DNA from: Eggerthellaceae bacterium
Lineage (GTDB): Bacteria; Actinomycetota; Coriobacteriia; Coriobacteriales; Eggerthellaceae
DNA length: 64,000 nucleotides
Direction: 5' to 3'
Assembly (NCBI GenBank): GCA_022791455.1
Contig: JAAVZC010000013.1
Coordinates: 186,001 to 250,000 of the forward strand
Shown: positions 38,564 through 47,737 of the stretch, in pieces
Numbering within the stretch: position 1 is the stretch's first letter
How the letters are laid out: each line of letters begins with the position of its first letter
The notes under the pieces: generated by a model
Seen by the model: the letters and a program-made list of their open reading frames with translations, nothing else
Databases searched by the model: none
Told to the model about the DNA's origin: nothing
Made by a program: the position numbers and the translations under genes

Positions 38564-39799
38564 ATGGCCCAGTCCTGCGACCTCATCCCCTACCGCACCC
38601 TCGACCCCGCCATTGACGAGGCGGTGCGCCGCCAGCTGGCCACGGGGGCAAAAAGCCCGTTCGCCACCGCTGACGACGCCGTGCTGCGCCGCGAGGACAA
38701 CCCCCATGACCAGGGCACCGTCATGCGTCCCGCCTTCGCCCGCGACATCGAGAAGATCCTGAATCTGCCCGCCTACAACCGCTACACCGACAAGACGCAG
38801 GTGTTTTCCTTCGTGCAGAACGCCGACATCTCACGTCGGGCGCTCCACGTGCAGCTGGTGAGCCGCATCGCCCGCAACATCGGGCGCCTCTTAGGGCTGA
38901 ACTGCGACCTTATCGAGGCCATCGCGCTCGGGCACGACCTGGGCCACACCCCCTTCGGCCACGCCGGCGAGCGCTTCCTTTCCGCATGCTTCCACCGCCG
39001 CACCGGCGGCTACTTCAACCACAACGTGCAGTCAGTGCGGGTGCTCGACCAACTCTATCGCCGCAACATCAGCTTGCAAACGCTCGACGGCGTGCTGTGT
39101 CACAACGGCGAATTCGCCCAACAGCGGCTGAACCTGGGCGACATCGACAGCTTCCAGAAGCTGGACGAGACGGTGGCGCTGTGCATCGCCGATGAGTCCA
39201 CCATAAAGACGCTGCGCCCCTCCACCCTGGAAGGTTGCGTGGTGCGGGTGAGCGACATGATCGCCTACCTGGGGAAAGATCGCCAAGACGCCCTGGCCAT
39301 GGGCGTGCTGGACGACTTCGCGGTGTTTGAGAGCAGCTACATCGGCGCTGACAACGGACGCATCATCAACAACATGACGGCGGACATCGTCAACAACAGC
39401 TTCGGGCGCGACTGCATCGCCATGAGCGAAGAGGCCTTCGCCGATATCAAGCGCGCCAAGAGCCAGAACTACGAGGAGATCTATCTCAAAGAGGGCATGG
39501 TGGACGAGGCGGAAAACATCGTCGAGGAGATGTTCGAGGAAATGTACGCCCGCCTGCTGCAGGATCTGACGGAAGGCAACGAAACATCGCCCTTGTTCGT
39601 GCACCACGTGGCGCGCCTGTGCGAGCTGTCCCGCACCATCACGCCGGAAGAGTACCTGTCCGGAGAGCCCAACCAGATTGTGGTGGACTACCTGTCCTCC
39701 ATGACCGACAACTACTTCATGGCCCTCTACGACTTCTTCTTCCCCAACGCCCCCAAAGCCATCCTTCCCCGAGACTACTGCTGGGATTTACGCGACTAG
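38564..39799 (+). CDS. dgt: dGTP triphosphohydrolase-like HD-domain protein
   Basis: Proteins of this family hydrolyse dNTPs to deoxynucleosides and triphosphate. The 411 residues contain RNIGRLLGLNCDLIEAIALGHDLGHTPFGHAGERFL (about 103-138), with the HD metal site in GHDLGHTPFGH, and an upstream H-x(n)-RIARN. Next come GGYFNHNVQSVRVLD and CHNGEF, completing the HD set, and VVRVSDMIAYLGKDRQDA. A long C-terminal helical region follows. The ATG is preceded by CCAAGGAGG. Divergence from the dnaG group is a common arrangement, as dgt and dnaG adjoin each other in many Gram-positives. Confidence 0.92.
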   Translation: MAQSCDLIPYRTLDPAIDEAVRRQLATGAKSPFATADDAVLRREDNPHDQGTVMRPAFARDIEKILNLPAYNRYTDKTQVFSFVQNADISRRALHVQLVSRIARNIGRLLGLNCDLIEAIALGHDLGHTPFGHAGERFLSACFHRRTGGYFNHNVQSVRVLDQLYRRNISLQTLDGVLCHNGEFAQQRLNLGDIDSFQKLDETVALCIADESTIKTLRPSTLEGCVVRVSDMIAYLGKDRQDALAMGVLDDFAVFESSYIGADNGRIINNMTADIVNNSFGRDCIAMSEEAFADIKRAKSQNYEEIYLKEGMVDEAENIVEEMFEEMYARLLQDLTEGNETSPLFVHHVARLCELSRTITPEEYLSGEPNQIVVDYLSSMTDNYFMALYDFFFPNAPKAILPRDYCWDLRD

Positions 39800-39856
39800 G
39801 CTGCTCCACGCGATGTTCTAGCCATGTGGCTGCTCCATGCGACGCTCTAGCCATGT
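39799..39856. repeat. Tandem 29-nt duplication after dgt
   Basis: Two adjacent 29-nt units (39799-39827 and 39828-39856) start GGCTGCTCCA and end CTAGCCATGT. They differ at three positions, all transitions. The first unit includes the dgt stop codon (TAG), so the array begins at the 3' end of the gene. Confidence 0.75.
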
Positions 39857-39877
39857 CCCTACCGCATTTTGTCCCCT

Positions 39878-40059
39878 CGTCATCCTGAGCCCCCCCTTTC
39901 GTCATCCTGAGCGAAGCGAAGGATCTTTCCCCTCCAACAAGATGGCGCTACCCAAATCCAGACGGATGGAAGACCCTCCGCTAAATGCGCCATCCTAGGC
40001 CCCTCTCCTCGTCATCCTGAGCGAAGCGAAGGATCTTTCCCTTCCGGCAAAGTCGCGCT
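39878..40059. repeat. Array of three dispersed-repeat copies (one truncated, two full with 3' extension)
   Basis: CGTCATCCTGAGC at 39878-39890 is a truncated copy. Full copies begin at 39900 and 40010 and read CGTCATCCTGAGCGAAGCGAAGGATCTTT. Both continue for about 28 more nucleotides that, read on the minus strand, resemble the last codons of the GIY-YIG gene at 42462 (GCGCxATCTTGxTGxAxGGG...AAAGATCC). All three have the same orientation. No coding region lies in this 270-nt gap between dgt and the MATE gene. Confidence 0.8.
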
Positions 40060-40067
40060 TCCAAGAC

Positions 40068-41414
40068 CTAGGCAACTAGTCCATACCTCTTCCTATTCGC
40101 ATACAGCAGCGAGCAGGCAACAGCAAACGTGACGGTTTCAGCAATGGGGACCGCGACCCAAACTCCTTGAACGCCAAGGATGTGCGGGAGCGACAGCAGG
40201 CAGAGTGGCACCAGGCCGAACGTGCGCAGGAAGGCGATGACAGCCGAGAGGACCCCGTTCCCGAGCGCCGTAAAGGCGGCCGAGGCGAATATGTTTACCC
40301 CCGCGAAGAGGTAGGCAACGGAGAACATCGCGAGCCCCTCCGCCGCCATAGCGAAAACAGGACTGTCTTCGGGGGCAAAAAGCGAGGCCAGAGCCGGAGC
40401 ACCGACGAATGCCGCGAGGCATGCGGCGACGGACGCGACGCCGACGCAGGCGAGGCACGACCGGAACAGCCTTCTGAGCCCGGCAGCGTCCCCCGCCCCG
40501 TAGTCGTAGCTGATGACCGGCGCGCATCCCATGGAGAACCCGAAGAAGACCGACGAGACCATGAATTGCGAGTAGATGAGTACCGTCACCGCCGCCACGC
40601 CGTCCTCCCCGGCGATGCCCAGCATGACCGCGTTGAACAAGAACGTGATGACGGCAGCGGCTGCCTGGCCCACCATCTCCGAGACGCCGTTGCCGCAGCT
40701 GCGCAGCAGGATGCAGAGATTCCGCGAGGGCGCGGCGAAGCGCAGCCCCTCCTTGCGCGTGAGGAAGAAGGCAGCACCGATCGCAGCGGCGATGGCATAT
40801 CCTGCCGAGGTGCCCCAGGCGGCCCCCGCCACCCCCATGTCAAATACGCCGAGGAGCAAGTAGTCGAGCGCGATGTTAGCGATGCCGCAGGAGATGGCCA
40901 TGGCAGTCCCCACGCCGGGACGTCCGGCGGCGATGACCCCGTTCTGGAACAGCACCTGGAGCATACTCGCCGGGGTGAACGCGAGGATAACGGAAAGATA
41001 CTCGGCGCAGTAAGGAAGAAGGATGTCGGTAGCCCCGAGGGCGCGGGCGAGAGGTTGCAGCCAAACGTTCCCGGCCACGGCCACGACGATTGACGCGGCA
41101 ATTCCGAACGCGACCACGAGCGTAAAGTCGCGCCGTGCCTCGGCCTCTCGGCCCTCGCCCATCTTGGCGGCGACCACGGCGTTGCCGCCCGTGGCGAGCA
41201 TGGTGGCGAAGCCCACGACGAGGTTGACGACGGGGCAGGCGATGTTGATGGAGGCCATGGCGTCGCTCGATACGAAACGGGCCACGAACATGACGTCCAC
41301 GACGGTGTAGAGGCCCATGAACACCATGGTGGCGATGGAGGGAAGGGCGAATCGCAGGATGGATCTGGGCGAGGCGATAAAGCAGAGGGGGTTGGGGGCG
41401 GGGCTACTCTGCAT
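40068..41414 (-). CDS. MATE-family multidrug/cation efflux transporter
   Basis: MATE transporters export cationic drugs or metabolites using H+ or Na+ gradients. The 448 residues contain about 12 hydrophobic helices in two similar halves. The family-typical segments are ILRFALPSIATMVFMGLYTVVDVMFVARF (helix 1), ATGGNAVVAAKMGEG, and in the second half MLGIAGEDGVAAVTVLIYSQF and GCAPVISYDYGAGD. Its ATG lies inside the end of the AraC-GNAT regulator gene (11-nt overlap), so the pump is translationally coupled to it. This implies that the regulator senses the pump's substrate. Confidence 0.92.
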   Translation of the reverse strand: MQSSPAPNPLCFIASPRSILRFALPSIATMVFMGLYTVVDVMFVARFVSSDAMASINIACPVVNLVVGFATMLATGGNAVVAAKMGEGREAEARRDFTLVVAFGIAASIVVAVAGNVWLQPLARALGATDILLPYCAEYLSVILAFTPASMLQVLFQNGVIAAGRPGVGTAMAISCGIANIALDYLLLGVFDMGVAGAAWGTSAGYAIAAAIGAAFFLTRKEGLRFAAPSRNLCILLRSCGNGVSEMVGQAAAAVITFLFNAVMLGIAGEDGVAAVTVLIYSQFMVSSVFFGFSMGCAPVISYDYGAGDAAGLRRLFRSCLACVGVASVAACLAAFVGAPALASLFAPEDSPVFAMAAEGLAMFSVAYLFAGVNIFASAAFTALGNGVLSAVIAFLRTFGLVPLCLLSLPHILGVQGVWVAVPIAETVTFAVACSLLYANRKRYGLVA

Positions 41415-42255
41415 CGCAGGCCTCCCGCAATGCGTTCCTTGAAACGACGAGGCGCTGCGTCGGGTAGCCGAACTCCACCAAAAGCTCGGCCTCGGCGAAC
41501 CCGAGGGACAGGAGCTCGGCGCGCCAGCCGGTGTCGGCGGCGTCGCCCTCGCGGAACGTCGTGGTGCTCACCACCTCGACGCGGGAAGAGAGTTCGCCCA
41601 GTGCGGCCGCCAGAAGGGCCTTCGAGACGCCATTCCCGCGCGCGGGAGGGAGCACACCCATGAAGTCAATGGTGCCCTCTTCTCGGCTGAACGCGAGCGC
41701 CCCGACCATGCGGCCGTCCGCCTCGCAGACCAGGGCCTCGCGCCGGGCCATCGCGCGGTCAAGGTGGGTCAGGTACTCCGCCTCGTCGAGGTGCGGGTAG
41801 CCGTCCACCACCTGGTCGAGCAGCGCCATCCAGTCGCTCCTGTCAGAAGGGTGTGCGAAGCGCACAGAGAGGTCCGTACCCCGAGGCACGGCTCCTTCGA
41901 GGCGCAGCCGCGACTGGAGCGGCCAGAACTCCTCGGCAGCGCGGTACTGACCAGGCGTCTTCTTGAACATGCGCTTGAACGCAGCAGAGAACGCCTGCTG
42001 GCTCCCGAAGCCGACGGACACGGCAATGTCGAGCACCGGCCGGTCCGTGAAGACGAGCATCTTCGCGGCCTCGGTAAGCCGGCGGCGGCTGACGTAGTCG
42101 CCCATGGTCATGCCGGCATCCCGGCTAAAGCTTCGGTGCAGGTAGTGCTTGGAGTAGTTGGTCGCACCCGCGACTTCGGACAGGCCGAGCCCGTCCGCAA
42201 GGTTCTTCTCGATATACTCCACCGCTAAGACAGACGCCGTCGCATACTTCGTCAT
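41404..42255 (-). CDS. AraC-type regulator fused to a GNAT acetyltransferase domain
   Basis: The 283-residue protein starts at an ATG with AGGGGAGG upstream. Residues about 5-105 are a double helix-turn-helix AraC domain (AVEYIEKNLADGLGLSEVAGATNYSKHYLHRSF ... DIAVSVGFGSQQAFSAAFKRMFKKTPGQYR). A linker follows. Residues about 135-283 look like a GNAT N-acetyltransferase fold: VRFAHPSDRSDWMALLDQ, then ALVCEADGRMVGALAFS. The acetyl-CoA-binding region is IDFMGVLPPARGNGVSKALLAAAL, whose R-G-N-G-V corresponds to the R/Q-x-x-G-x-G/A motif. It is coupled to the MATE gene, so it may both regulate export of an amine-type compound and acetylate it. Confidence 0.85.
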   Translation of the reverse strand: MTKYATASVLAVEYIEKNLADGLGLSEVAGATNYSKHYLHRSFSRDAGMTMGDYVSRRRLTEAAKMLVFTDRPVLDIAVSVGFGSQQAFSAAFKRMFKKTPGQYRAAEEFWPLQSRLRLEGAVPRGTDLSVRFAHPSDRSDWMALLDQVVDGYPHLDEAEYLTHLDRAMARREALVCEADGRMVGALAFSREEGTIDFMGVLPPARGNGVSKALLAAALGELSSRVEVVSTTTFREGDAADTGWRAELLSLGFAEAELLVEFGYPTQRLVVSRNALREACDAE

Positions 42256-42365
42256 TTGTTTATCACCTCCCCTCGATCCTAGCTTTCCGGCACGCTCAAC
42301 GTTTAATCCAAATTGCCCACTTCGCAATCTAAAGCAAACTGACCGCTCCTCGCTATCCCGTTCGC

Positions 42366-42432
42366 CCCCTCGTCATCCTGCTCACTCCCCCTCATCACCC
42401 CGCTTGCTCCCTTCGCCATCCTGTTCACCCCC
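42366..42432. repeat. Two decayed copies of the dispersed-repeat terminus
   Basis: CTCGTCATCCTGCTCAC and TTCGCCATCCTGTTCAC lie in series within a C-rich stretch, directly before the full copy at 42433. Both match the CTCGTCATCCTGAGC end and then diverge. They look like remnants of earlier insertions at the same place. Confidence 0.5.
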
Positions 42433-42795
42433 CTCGTCATCCTGAGCGAAGCGAAGGATCTTTACCCTTCAGCAAGATCGCGCCATTCGGGGTTGAATGC
42501 GTCGACAAGCGCGTTCTTCCGTGCCCGCGTCCAGCCCTTGAGGTACTTCTCTCGTTCTATTGCCTCACGAATCGACTGGAATTCCTCATAGTAGACCAGT
42601 CGGTCCACTTGGTACTTTTTGGTGTATCCAGGCACGAGATGCGATTTGTGCTCGGCTATTCGACGCTCGAGATCGGTAGTGACGCCGATGTAGAGGCTGT
42701 GTCTTGTGTAGTTCGTTAGGAAGTAGACCCAGGCTGACGCATTACGCTTCATGCTTTGCCTCCTAAAGATCCTTCGCTCCGCTCAGGATGACGAG
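42433..42795 (-). mobile_element. GIY-YIG nuclease cassette with 31-bp terminal inverted repeats
   Basis: A 31-nt sequence at 42433-42463 (CTCGTCATCCTGAGCG... to GGATCTTT) is repeated in inverted orientation at 42765-42795 with one mismatch. Between them lies only the GIY-YIG gene and its 12-nt leader. The right repeat ends next to AGGAGG, the gene's ribosome-binding site. The left repeat overlaps the TAA stop codon by two bases. Solo copies of the repeat are scattered over the window. The structure is that of a minimal mobile cassette; mobility itself is not shown by the sequence. Confidence 0.7.
42462..42752 (-). CDS. Single-domain GIY-YIG nuclease
   Basis: This 96-residue protein consists of one GIY-YIG domain. 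It has WVYFLTNYTRHSLYIGVTTDLERRIAEHK (about 8-36), where VYF and YIG are the two signature strands and Arg in LERR is the usual catalytic Arg. YTKKYQVDRLVYYEEF follows, then AIEREKYLKGWTRARKNALVDAFNPEW (about 64-90) with the metal-binding Glu and the terminal NPEW. Such short proteins are often mislabelled as UvrC-like; UvrC is far longer. The ribosome-binding site AGGAGG is ideal. The gene fills the space between two inverted repeats, so it is probably the nuclease that moves or maintains that repeat family. Confidence 0.88.
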   Translation of the reverse strand: MKRNASAWVYFLTNYTRHSLYIGVTTDLERRIAEHKSHLVPGYTKKYQVDRLVYYEEFQSIREAIEREKYLKGWTRARKNALVDAFNPEWRDLAEG

Positions 42796-42839
42796 TTGTT
42801 GGCCAACGACTTCCGCAAAAATGCACATGTTGCTACGTT

Positions 42840-42869
42840 AAGATCCTTCGCTTCGCTCAGGATGACGAG
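42840..42869. repeat. Solo copy of the 31-bp repeat
   Basis: AAGATCCTTCGCTTCGCTCAGGATGACGAG matches the terminal repeats of the GIY-YIG cassette, in the same orientation as its right end. It lies 45 nt beyond that end. The DNA after both copies begins GTTGG or TTGGA, suggesting related target sequence. Confidence 0.85.
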
Positions 42870-42913
42870 TTGGAACATCAGGACGACGGCAATCACAGGA
42901 TCGCGACTGATAG

Positions 42914-43396
42914 CTACAAGTAATAGCCCTTGTCTTCGGAGAGTTGGTCTGTAGGTTGGTCGGCGGCGGTGGTGGCTAGTTGGTCGCAGCGTTCGTTTTC
43001 CGGGTGGCCGGCGTGGCCTTTTACCCAGACGTAGACCACGGCGTGGGGCTCCATGGCCGCTAGCAGCCGCTCCCATAGGTCGCGGTTTTTCACCGGCTCC
43101 TTCTTCGCGTTCTTCCAGCCCTTCTTCTGCCAGCCTTCCACCCAATGCTGGTTGAAGGCGTTCACCACGTACTGGGAATCGGTGAAGATGGTGACGGTGC
43201 AGGGGCGGTTGAGCGCTTCCAGCCCGCGGATGGCCCCCAGAAGCTCCATGCGGTTGTTGGTGGTTTCGCGAAAGCCTTCGGAAATTTCCTTCTCGCGCAC
43301 CTCGCCGTTTGCCAGCGTGCAGCGCAGCAGCGTGCCGAAGCCGCCAGGGCCGGGATTGCCGCGGGACGAGCCGTCGGAGTAGATGGAAACCTTCAC
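42914..43396 (-). CDS. rnhA: Ribonuclease HI
   Basis: RNase HI cleaves RNA in RNA-DNA hybrids. The 160-residue protein starts at GTG 43396 with AAAGGAG upstream. The four catalytic acidic residues are in place: Asp in [15 protein letters not shown] (about 4-18), Glu in [10 protein letters not shown] (about 47-56), Asp in [11 protein letters not shown] (about 72-82) and Asp in [15 protein letters not shown] (about 133-147). The length is standard and the basic handle region ([21 protein letters not shown]) is present. The open frame upstream of the GTG has no family similarity. It follows the LuxR regulator gene by 10 nt on the same strand. Confidence 0.95.
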   Translation of the reverse strand: MKVSIYSDGSSRGNPGPGGFGTLLRCTLANGEVREKEISEGFRETTNNRMELLGAIRGLEALNRPCTVTIFTDSQYVVNAFNQHWVEGWQKKGWKNAKKEPVKNRDLWERLLAAMEPHAVVYVWVKGHAGHPENERCDQLATTAADQPTDQLSEDKGYYL

Positions 43397-43406
43397 GGAT
43401 ACTCCT

Positions 43407-44873
43407 TTAGGATTTGAACGATTCGGAGAGGTCGATGAGCTCTTGGCGGTTGTGCACATCGCACTTCGCATAGATGCGGCGAATGTGCGTGTCAACCGTG
43501 TTCTTCGAGATGAAGAGCTCGCTGGCAATGCGCTCACCGGTGCGGCCGCGCAGGACGAAGGGCAGAATCTCGGACTCGCGCTTGGAAAGGGAGAACGCCT
43601 CGATCATGCGCTCGACGCGGCGATCGAAGCCGTCCTTGCGGCTGACCACCACAGAAAGCGCGCTCAGGTCGCGGTCGGTGAACAGGAACAAGTAAGCGCA
43701 CAGGGCAACGACGCCCGCCACCGCACTCACGCCGGCGGCCATGGCGGGCTCGATGGAGACCCACTGCAGCCACGAAGCCAGGCAAACGCCCAGCGCCTCC
43801 CCCAGAAACAGGAAGAAAAACCCGCGCGCGAAGGCGAGCCCCGCGTTGGCGCCGGAAAGCGAGCCCATCACCATGAACAGCGAAACCAGAACCACCTCCA
43901 TGGCCAGGTAACCAGCCAACACCACTGCCTCACCGGGCATGGAGGTGCCGGAGAGCACCGGGATGGCCAAAAACCCTGCCGCCATGACCACAAGCGCCAG
44001 GCGATAGGCGCCATCAAGCGGCCCTTCATCGGGCCGAGTTTGGGAGGGGTCCACCTTGGGCAGGATGGACACGCCGGAGAACAGCGGGTTGCGCCCGAAC
44101 AGCTGCAGCGCGCCGATGCAGTAGAGCACAAAGATGAGGAAGCTGAAGGAAAGGCCAGGAGTTGCCGCCTGGCCGGGCGCCGTAGAAAGCGCCTGCGAAG
44201 CACCCAGGGCAAGGCCGTAGGCGGCGGTGCCGGCCAGGATGCGGCTGCCCAGCTTCAGGGCATCGGGATCAGTGGTGGCAGCGACCACTTCGGGCGCACC
44301 CGCAGAGTCGTCCTGCCCGCCGTCCAGCTTCGCCAGATAGAACCCGTTTCCGGCGGCACACATCATCATGACGAGTGCGCCGCCCGCATCCGGCAGCACC
44401 GAGGCGGCAAGGCAGATGGCGCCGGCAAGGGCGCTGCCCAGAAACACCTCGGGGACGAAGCGGCTCACAGATTCCCGGCTCATCATGGCGCCCCACGCGC
44501 AGAGCAGCCATGCACAGGGCACGGCCATCAGCGCACAGGCAACAATGGCAAGCGCCATGACATCGGGCAGCAGGACGCGGCACACCCCCTGCAAGGCCGC
44601 CCCCGCCATCATGAGGGCCACCAGCGCGATCACCAGATTGCGCTTGCGCAAAAGGGCGCCGTCGCGATGGAACAGGCGCGGGTACAGGGCGAAAGCGGCT
44701 ACCATAAACAGAAGGGCACACAAGGCGTCCGCCAGCTCGACGGAGAACGACCCCATTCCCAGCGCGCGGTTGGGGCCCAAGAACAACATGAGAAACAGGA
44801 AGGCCTGGTTGCAGCCGAAACCCACCAGCGAGAACACGATCTGGGCGCTGCGCTTGCCTGAAGATGCGGCCAC
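43407..44873 (-). CDS. LuxR-type regulator with ~12-helix membrane domain
   Basis: This 488-residue protein starts at a GTG with AGGGGAGAG upstream. About 400 residues form roughly 12 hydrophobic helices in two groups, separated by a soluble stretch near 190-210 ([20 protein letters not shown]) and another near 270-285. The C-terminal ~65 residues are a LuxR/GerE DNA-binding domain: [56 protein letters not shown]. There is no receiver or kinase domain. Such membrane-embedded LuxR proteins are abundant in Eggerthellaceae and are thought to couple a transmembrane signal to transcription. The ligand is unknown and the target genes are not obvious, as only rnhA adjoins it. Confidence 0.88.
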   Translation of the reverse strand: MAASSGKRSAQIVFSLVGFGCNQAFLFLMLFLGPNRALGMGSFSVELADALCALLFMVAAFALYPRLFHRDGALLRKRNLVIALVALMMAGAALQGVCRVLLPDVMALAIVACALMAVPCAWLLCAWGAMMSRESVSRFVPEVFLGSALAGAICLAASVLPDAGGALVMMMCAAGNGFYLAKLDGGQDDSAGAPEVVAATTDPDALKLGSRILAGTAAYGLALGASQALSTAPGQAATPGLSFSFLIFVLYCIGALQLFGRNPLFSGVSILPKVDPSQTRPDEGPLDGAYRLALVVMAAGFLAIPVLSGTSMPGEAVVLAGYLAMEVVLVSLFMVMGSLSGANAGLAFARGFFFLFLGEALGVCLASWLQWVSIEPAMAAGVSAVAGVVALCAYLFLFTDRDLSALSVVVSRKDGFDRRVERMIEAFSLSKRESEILPFVLRGRTGERIASELFISKNTVDTHIRRIYAKCDVHNRQELIDLSESFKS

Positions 44874-44933
44874 CGGGCTCTCCCCTCTTCTTCCGTTGCT
44901 GAATTAACCTTTGCGATTATACCCGCCGCAACG

Positions 44934-44963
44934 AAAAAGGCGCGCGCCTATCTGGCACGCGCC
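44934..44963 (-). terminator. Rho-independent terminator of tatA
   Basis: On the minus strand the stem GGCGCG/CGCGCC, with an inner GCC/GGC pair, is followed by TTTTTCG. It lies about 30 nt beyond the tatA stop codon. Confidence 0.85.
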
Positions 44964-44994
44964 TTCGCACAGTCTCCAAAAGGAAGCGGAGCAG

Positions 44995-45255
44995 TTACTC
45001 AGTCGCCGTCTCGTCGGTGGAAGCCACGACCTTCTTGACGACCTTCTTCTTCGGGGCAGCCTTGGGCTCTTCCACGACTTCCTCCACCACAGTCTCTTCA
45101 ACTTCGTCGCCCTTGTCGGACATGCCGTCGCGCAGGCCCTTTACGGTCTTGCCGATGGCGCTTCCGAGTTTGGGAAGGTTCTTCGGGCCGAAGATGAGAA
45201 GAACGACCACCAGGATGATTACGAGCTCAGGAACGCCCATGCCAAGAAACTTCAT
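44995..45255 (-). CDS. tatA: Sec-independent translocase subunit TatA
   Basis: TatA oligomers form the pore for folded proteins in the twin-arginine pathway. The 86 residues start MKFLGMGVPELVIILVVVLLIFGPKNLPKLGSAIGK: one membrane helix (about 9-22), the FGPKNLPKLG hinge, and an amphipathic helix. The tail is unusual in composition, with an acidic stretch (EVEETVVEEVVEEP) followed by a basic one (KKKVVKKVV). The ATG at 45255 has AAAAGGAG upstream. It is a single-gene unit; tatC is not in the window. Confidence 0.93.
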   Translation of the reverse strand: MKFLGMGVPELVIILVVVLLIFGPKNLPKLGSAIGKTVKGLRDGMSDKGDEVEETVVEEVVEEPKAAPKKKVVKKVVASTDETATE

Positions 45256-45392
45256 GTGTATCTCCTTTTCCGCGAGGCGCTCCGTCACACCCTTATCCGT
45301 CGGGGCGCCGCGCCAGCTGATTTCGACGCTGCCCATATTGCGACAAAATCGCGGCCCTTCCTATCACGCAAACCCGTGATTTTGTCACCCAG

Positions 45393-45430
45393 AAAAGAAA
45401 AACCCTTGTCACGCGTTTACGTGACAAGGG
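45393..45430 (-). terminator. Rho-independent terminator of hppA
   Basis: The perfect 10-bp stem CCCTTGTCAC/GTGACAAGGG with an 8-nt loop is followed on the minus strand by TTTTTCTTTT. It lies about 43 nt after the hppA stop codon. Confidence 0.93.
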
Positions 45431-45472
45431 TAATTTACCAGGTGAGAACTATTCTCAGATCAGACAGCCGAA

Positions 45473-47596
<2,124 letters not shown>

Positions 47597-47644
47597 GTTT
47601 ACCCTCCCTTTCCTAACGGAACAGAACAAGATATGAGAAAACAG

Positions 47645-47660
47645 CAGTATCCCGATACTG
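47645..47660. promoter_or_regulatory. Perfect palindrome upstream of hppA
   Basis: CAGTATC-CC-GATACTG is a perfect 7-bp inverted repeat about 50 nt upstream of the hppA start, in the promoter region. It could be an operator. No known regulator recognition sequence is assigned to it. Confidence 0.35.
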
Positions 47661-47737
47661 TTTCTTATGTCCGTATTCTAGGTTAAAGCGGCGAAACTCC
47701 CCCACTGTCCCCCGCCATCGGCTCCATCCCCAGGTCT

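Noticed and set aside
39878-40059. CRISPR array
   Set aside because: The repeats are few, unequal in spacing and dispersed over the window in both orientations, with no cas genes. They match the termini of the GIY-YIG cassette instead.
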